Positions 60,684 to 64,000 of a DNA stretch of 64,000 bases are shown here, in pieces. This DNA is from UBA1563 sp037440065 (lineage in GTDB: Bacteria > Bacteroidota > Ignavibacteria > Ignavibacteriales > Ignavibacteriaceae): positions 310,001 to 374,000 of the forward strand of contig JBBIUV010000015.1 of the NCBI GenBank assembly GCA_037440065.1. The letters are read 5' to 3'. Positions within the stretch are counted from its first letter, which is position 1, and every line of letters begins with the position of its first letter. The translations under genes and the position numbers were made by a program. The notes beneath the pieces are model-generated. The model saw only the letters and a program-made list of their open reading frames with translations, was not told the DNA's origin and made no database searches.

Positions 60684-63665
60684 TTATGCTTTTGGAATTG
60701 TAAAATGGAATTTTGTTCCCATCCCTAATTGACTTTCCGCCCAAATTGTTCCGCCATGCTTTTCAACAAGTTCTTTGCAAAGTAAAAGTCCCAATCCCGT
60801 TCCCGACTCATCCTTTGTCCCCTTGGTAGAAAAGTGTTGATCGATTTTGAATAATTTGGATAAATCTCTTTCATCCATACCAACCCCGGTATCTGCAATT
60901 ATTATTTCATAAAAATCGTTTCTCTCTTCCGAAGCAATAGTAATCAAACCGAATTCATTTGAAAATTTTACCGAATTAGAAACAAGATTTTGAAGTATAG
61001 AATTGAGCATATTCATATCGGCATAAACAAAAACACTTTGCATTACCGAATTATGTAATTGCAGATTTTTCTTTGATGCCGTTGGTCCCATCAATTTAAG
61101 GACACCGTCACTAAGTTGGTAAAGATTAAGTTTTTCGGTTTTATATTCCATTCTTCCGGATTGAAGCCGCGACCAGTCGAGTAAATTTTCAATCAATCGG
61201 TAAACATCTTTGGTTGTCATTCGAATTATTTTTAGATATTGTACTATTTGTTCATCACTCATCTCGGAATAATCTTCTATCAAAATTTCAGAGAGGCCAA
61301 GTAATCCCTGGAATGGGCTCTTCAGATCGTGTGCAACAATCGAAAAGAATTTGTCCTTGCTTTTATTTAATTCTTCAAGCTCGTGTAAATAGACCTTCAG
61401 TTTTTCTTCTCCAAGTTTTCTTGCCCCAACATTGCGGAAAATGCTCAAAAGATAATTCTCATCGTCTGAGATTTCAATAAAAGAATTTATAACTTCAAGC
61501 CACGTGTGAGAATTATTCCAAAGCTGCAATTGTTTTTCATAATGCGTTGCAATCGATTTGGATTTTAAATTTTCTTTTCCTTTTCGTGAAAAATCTTCGC
61601 GATAATGTTCAGCATAAATGATGGAATAATGTTTCCCTACCAGTTCTTCGCTCCTCATTTTAACAATTTCACAAAACGCTCTATTTACCGAACGGATGAT
61701 TCCATTGTTGTCTATTACTCTCATGCCATCAAAAGAATTTTCCCAAATAGAGCGAAAATGATTTTCCGATTTTCTGATCTCAAGTTCATTCTTTTTCGAT
61801 TCGGTAATGTCTTCTACTAAACCCATTCCGCCAATGATTTTATTCGCAGTATCATACAAAGGAGTAGTTTTTATAGTTGCATAAATTGAAGCGCTGCTTG
61901 TTGTCGCTTTATACCAACCCTCGTAAGATCCTTTTTCACCTAATATTGCTTTTTCAATTGCAGGTAAAACAGATTTATCATTTAGCCGTTTCATATCCAA
62001 GCCGATGAGTTTGTCAAGCGAGGACTGGAGAATTTCAGCGAATCGTCTATTGCATTGAGTTATGCTTAAATCTGTATCAAAGATAAAGAAGCCGATAGGA
62101 GAATGTTCAAATAGAAAGCGGTATTTTTCTTCGCTTTCTCTTATTTCTTCTTCTAGTAATTTCATATCAGTCACGTCACGGGAGATACCGACAATGCCTG
62201 TTATTGATCCATCAAGGGAAACCAGAGGGACTTTGGTAGCTGAAACCCAACGGAAATTTCCATCGCTAGCTCTTACATGTTCAAGTTTTCCGATAAGCGG
62301 TTTCCCGGTACGAATTATATTTTGTTCATCTATTAATGCGGCAGAAGCGTGATTTTTGGTGAAAAATTCAAAATCGGTTTTCCCATTCGCCTCATCTTCA
62401 TGTTCAAGACCGAGCATTTTTTTCTGTGCTGCGTTTATTCTTATAAATCGGCTTTGATTGTCCTTAAAATAAATTGTATCGGGAATGTTATTCATAAGAT
62501 TCCGGAGTAAATTACTTTCGTGCTTGAGCATTTGCTCCGTCTTTTTTCGTTCGGTGATGTCATTCGTAATTACCAAAATTCCATTTTTGCCGTTAGCTAA
62601 GGTTACCTTTATTTCACGAAGTTCAAGAAATCGCCGTTCCTTTTTATGATAAATATTTTCAACTTCCTGTACTAATATTTCACCGTTCAAAATTCTCTTA
62701 ATGTTTTCTTTCATTAAGGGTATCGATTCAGGTTTTATGAATTCGGAAATGGACATTCCGATAAGTTCATTTTTTGTGTAACCTACGGTTTCACAGTACG
62801 CTTTATTTACGTCCATTATTATTCCGTTTTCATCTTCAAGTAGAATTCCAATTGGGGACATATCGAACAAAACAGAATAGAGCTTTTCCCCTCTAGCCAA
62901 CTCTTCCATTTCGTTTTTTGTGCTGGTTATGTCTCTCGAAATATTTACAAGTCCCTCAATTTTACCGATCGAATTAATTATCGGAACTTTTGTAGTGAGT
63001 AGCCAAGTGTCTTTCCCCTCTTTAAAATCTTTTAAATGATCAATCCGGTTAAGAATTGCTTCACCGGTTTTGAGGATATGTTTATCTTCTTTTGCCCATA
63101 ATTCGGCATAAGTTTCCGGAACTGCATAGAATCTATTTTTAAATGAAGTTGTTCTTATCGGTTTTATTCCAAGAAAAGTTGCCAATGAATTATTTATTTT
63201 GATAAATCTTTCTTCTTCATCCTTTATGTAAATATAGTCTGGAAGATTTTCCATCATGTTGTTAAAAAGATCGTTGTTGAAAAACAACTTCTTTTCTTCT
63301 TCATCTCTTTCTTTTGCGTTACGTAAAAAGAAAATGATAAATTTTTCTCCCCCAAATTCATCAACAATTCCGGTGAGGTCCATGATCAATGTAGAACCAT
63401 CGGCGCAAAGAAAATTCTGCCCGGCCAGAACCGAGTCATACGCATATGTTTCTTTCAATGTTTCGGAAAGGGAAGCATGTGATTGGGAAGGGAAGAGTAC
63501 CGAAAAGTTTTTGCCTATAAGTTCTTCCTGGGAATAACCTAAGAGATCGGGAACTCTATTATTTACTTTTACAATTTCCCCGGTTTTAGCTTTAACTATA
63601 AAAATGCTATCTAAGGAGTGTTGAAATATCGTTTCAAAAATTTTTTCCATTGCAGCCTGTGTCAT
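60684..63665 (-). CDS. Six-PAS sensor histidine kinase
   Basis: A 993-residue soluble kinase with no membrane helix. Six PAS/PAC units begin near residues 8, 135, 258, 385, 515 and 640 (IFIVKAKTGEIVKVN; YIYIKDEEERFIKIN; GILLEDENGIIMDVN; TIYFKDNQSRFIRIN; GFFIFDTDLSITQCN; MRVIDNNGIIRSVN). HisKA has FSIVAHDLKSPFQGLLGLSEIL with His779. HATPase has LVSNSVKFS, ADTGVGMD and GTGLGLLLCKELVEKHGG. It senses redox, gas or small ligands in the cytosol. No adjacent regulator. The kinase core matches the one at 44965. Confidence 0.92.
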   Translation of the reverse strand: MTQAAMEKIFETIFQHSLDSIFIVKAKTGEIVKVNNRVPDLLGYSQEELIGKNFSVLFPSQSHASLSETLKETYAYDSVLAGQNFLCADGSTLIMDLTGIVDEFGGEKFIIFFLRNAKERDEEEKKLFFNNDLFNNMMENLPDYIYIKDEEERFIKINNSLATFLGIKPIRTTSFKNRFYAVPETYAELWAKEDKHILKTGEAILNRIDHLKDFKEGKDTWLLTTKVPIINSIGKIEGLVNISRDITSTKNEMEELARGEKLYSVLFDMSPIGILLEDENGIIMDVNKAYCETVGYTKNELIGMSISEFIKPESIPLMKENIKRILNGEILVQEVENIYHKKERRFLELREIKVTLANGKNGILVITNDITERKKTEQMLKHESNLLRNLMNNIPDTIYFKDNQSRFIRINAAQKKMLGLEHEDEANGKTDFEFFTKNHASAALIDEQNIIRTGKPLIGKLEHVRASDGNFRWVSATKVPLVSLDGSITGIVGISRDVTDMKLLEEEIRESEEKYRFLFEHSPIGFFIFDTDLSITQCNRRFAEILQSSLDKLIGLDMKRLNDKSVLPAIEKAILGEKGSYEGWYKATTSSASIYATIKTTPLYDTANKIIGGMGLVEDITESKKNELEIRKSENHFRSIWENSFDGMRVIDNNGIIRSVNRAFCEIVKMRSEELVGKHYSIIYAEHYREDFSRKGKENLKSKSIATHYEKQLQLWNNSHTWLEVINSFIEISDDENYLLSIFRNVGARKLGEEKLKVYLHELEELNKSKDKFFSIVAHDLKSPFQGLLGLSEILIEDYSEMSDEQIVQYLKIIRMTTKDVYRLIENLLDWSRLQSGRMEYKTEKLNLYQLSDGVLKLMGPTASKKNLQLHNSVMQSVFVYADMNMLNSILQNLVSNSVKFSNEFGLITIASEERNDFYEIIIADTGVGMDERDLSKLFKIDQHFSTKGTKDESGTGLGLLLCKELVEKHGGTIWAESQLGMGTKFHFTIPKA

Positions 63666-63694
63666 AATTTCTAATTAAAGTGCGTATAGATAAA

Positions 63695-64000
63695 CTATCG
63701 AAAAATTCCATCTATTTCTTTACCGCAATTTATACATTTATTGCCATTTAAATTAATCTGTAAAACCTTGTGCCAGTCACGCTCGATCAATTTTGTATTA
63801 CAATTTGGACAGAAAGTCGTTGCTCCTTCAGGATGGCGGATATTCCCTATGTAGCAATATTTTATACCGCTTTGCAAAGCAAGCTTTCTGGCTGAAAAAA
63901 GTGTTTCCGCTGGAGTTCTTTGTTTATTCTTCATCTTAAAATCGGGATGAAAAGCAGTAAAATGAAGAGGAACCGTGTCGCCAAGATTTTTCAATATCCA
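63695..64000 (-). CDS. AmmeMemoRadiSam-type radical SAM enzyme, C-terminal part (cut by window edge)
   Basis: The frame is open past base 64000. The visible 102 residues read WILKNLGDTVPLHFTAFHPDF, KMKNKQRTPAETLFSARKLAL, GIKYCYIGNIRHPEG and two CxxC pairs, CPNCNTKLIERD and CINCGKEIDG. This is the C-terminus of the AmmeMemoRadiSam system radical SAM enzyme (AmrS-type). The radical SAM CxxxCxxC core and the partner genes lie outside the window. Confidence 0.88.
   Translation of the reverse strand, partial: WILKNLGDTVPLHFTAFHPDFKMKNKQRTPAETLFSARKLALQSGIKYCYIGNIRHPEGATTFCPNCNTKLIERDWHKVLQINLNGNKCINCGKEIDGIFR

Overview
The window looks like a chromosomal segment of a free-living Ignavibacteria-type bacterium (Bacteroidota/Chlorobiota superphylum). 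Evidence: secreted proteins end in a Por/type IX secretion sorting domain of the 'NYPNPFNP' style; several promoters fit the Bacteroidetes-type TTG-N(19-22)-TAnnTTTG pattern; there is a bacterial geranylgeranylglyceryl-phosphate synthase and a divergent membrane pyrophosphatase; the DNA is AT-rich. This assignment is inference, since no rRNA is present.

1-2.7 kb (minus): an ammonium regulon, glnB (PII), an outer-membrane porin-like protein and amt (amt runs off the left edge). 2.9-4.8 kb (plus): a two-gene set related to bacterial microcompartment proteins PduS and PduT, with no other shell protein or signature enzyme nearby. 4.8-5.5 kb: a non-coding stretch ending in three exact-period 22-bp palindromic repeats. 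5.5-8.2 kb (plus): an uncharacterised cassette of a 127-aa protein, two tandemly duplicated multi-pass membrane proteins, a 69-aa membrane/coiled-coil protein and a LuxR-type response regulator.

8.3-17.2 kb (plus): the classic rimP-nusA-infB-rbfA-truB-ribF-rpsO-pnp translation/RNA operon, preceded by a promoter and a strong hairpin packed into the 70 bp before rimP. 17.2-29.7 kb (plus): rng, transaldolase, gcvT, comB-like, ftsK, lolA, a flippase-like membrane protein, two tandem outer-membrane proteins, uppP, a lipoprotein cyclophilin and holA, many nearly touching. 29.7-30.4 kb (minus): a membrane protein of unknown function. 30.7-37.4 kb (plus): prs-rplY-pth, a divergent H+-pyrophosphatase, and rpsF-ssb-rpsR-rplI with a strong terminator.

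37.5-40.3 kb: a large type-IX-secreted protein. 40.4-48.5 kb (minus): YhcH-family protein, MFS transporter, TauE-like permease, lipoprotein, serC, TPR sensor kinase and DUF1015 protein. 48.6-50.0 kb (plus): GGGP synthase and a GmhA-like isomerase. 50.1-50.3 kb: an intact tRNA-Ser(UGA) preceded by a broken 5' half copy carrying a two-hairpin insert. 50.6-56.5 kb (plus): a small conserved protein, an M50-type protease homologue, and three surface/secreted proteins (repeat protein, FISUMP protein with an internal sorting domain, FISUMP lipoprotein).

56.6-64.0 kb: HsmA-like membrane protein (-), uvrA (-), a small alpha/beta protein (+), a six-PAS sensor kinase (-) and the C-terminal end of an AmmeMemoRadiSam-type radical SAM enzyme (-, cut by the right edge). 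Most of the window is housekeeping. The less explained parts are the PduS/PduT pair, the 5.3-8.2 kb repeat-plus-signalling cassette, the tRNA half copy, and the secreted proteins at 51.7-56.5 kb.
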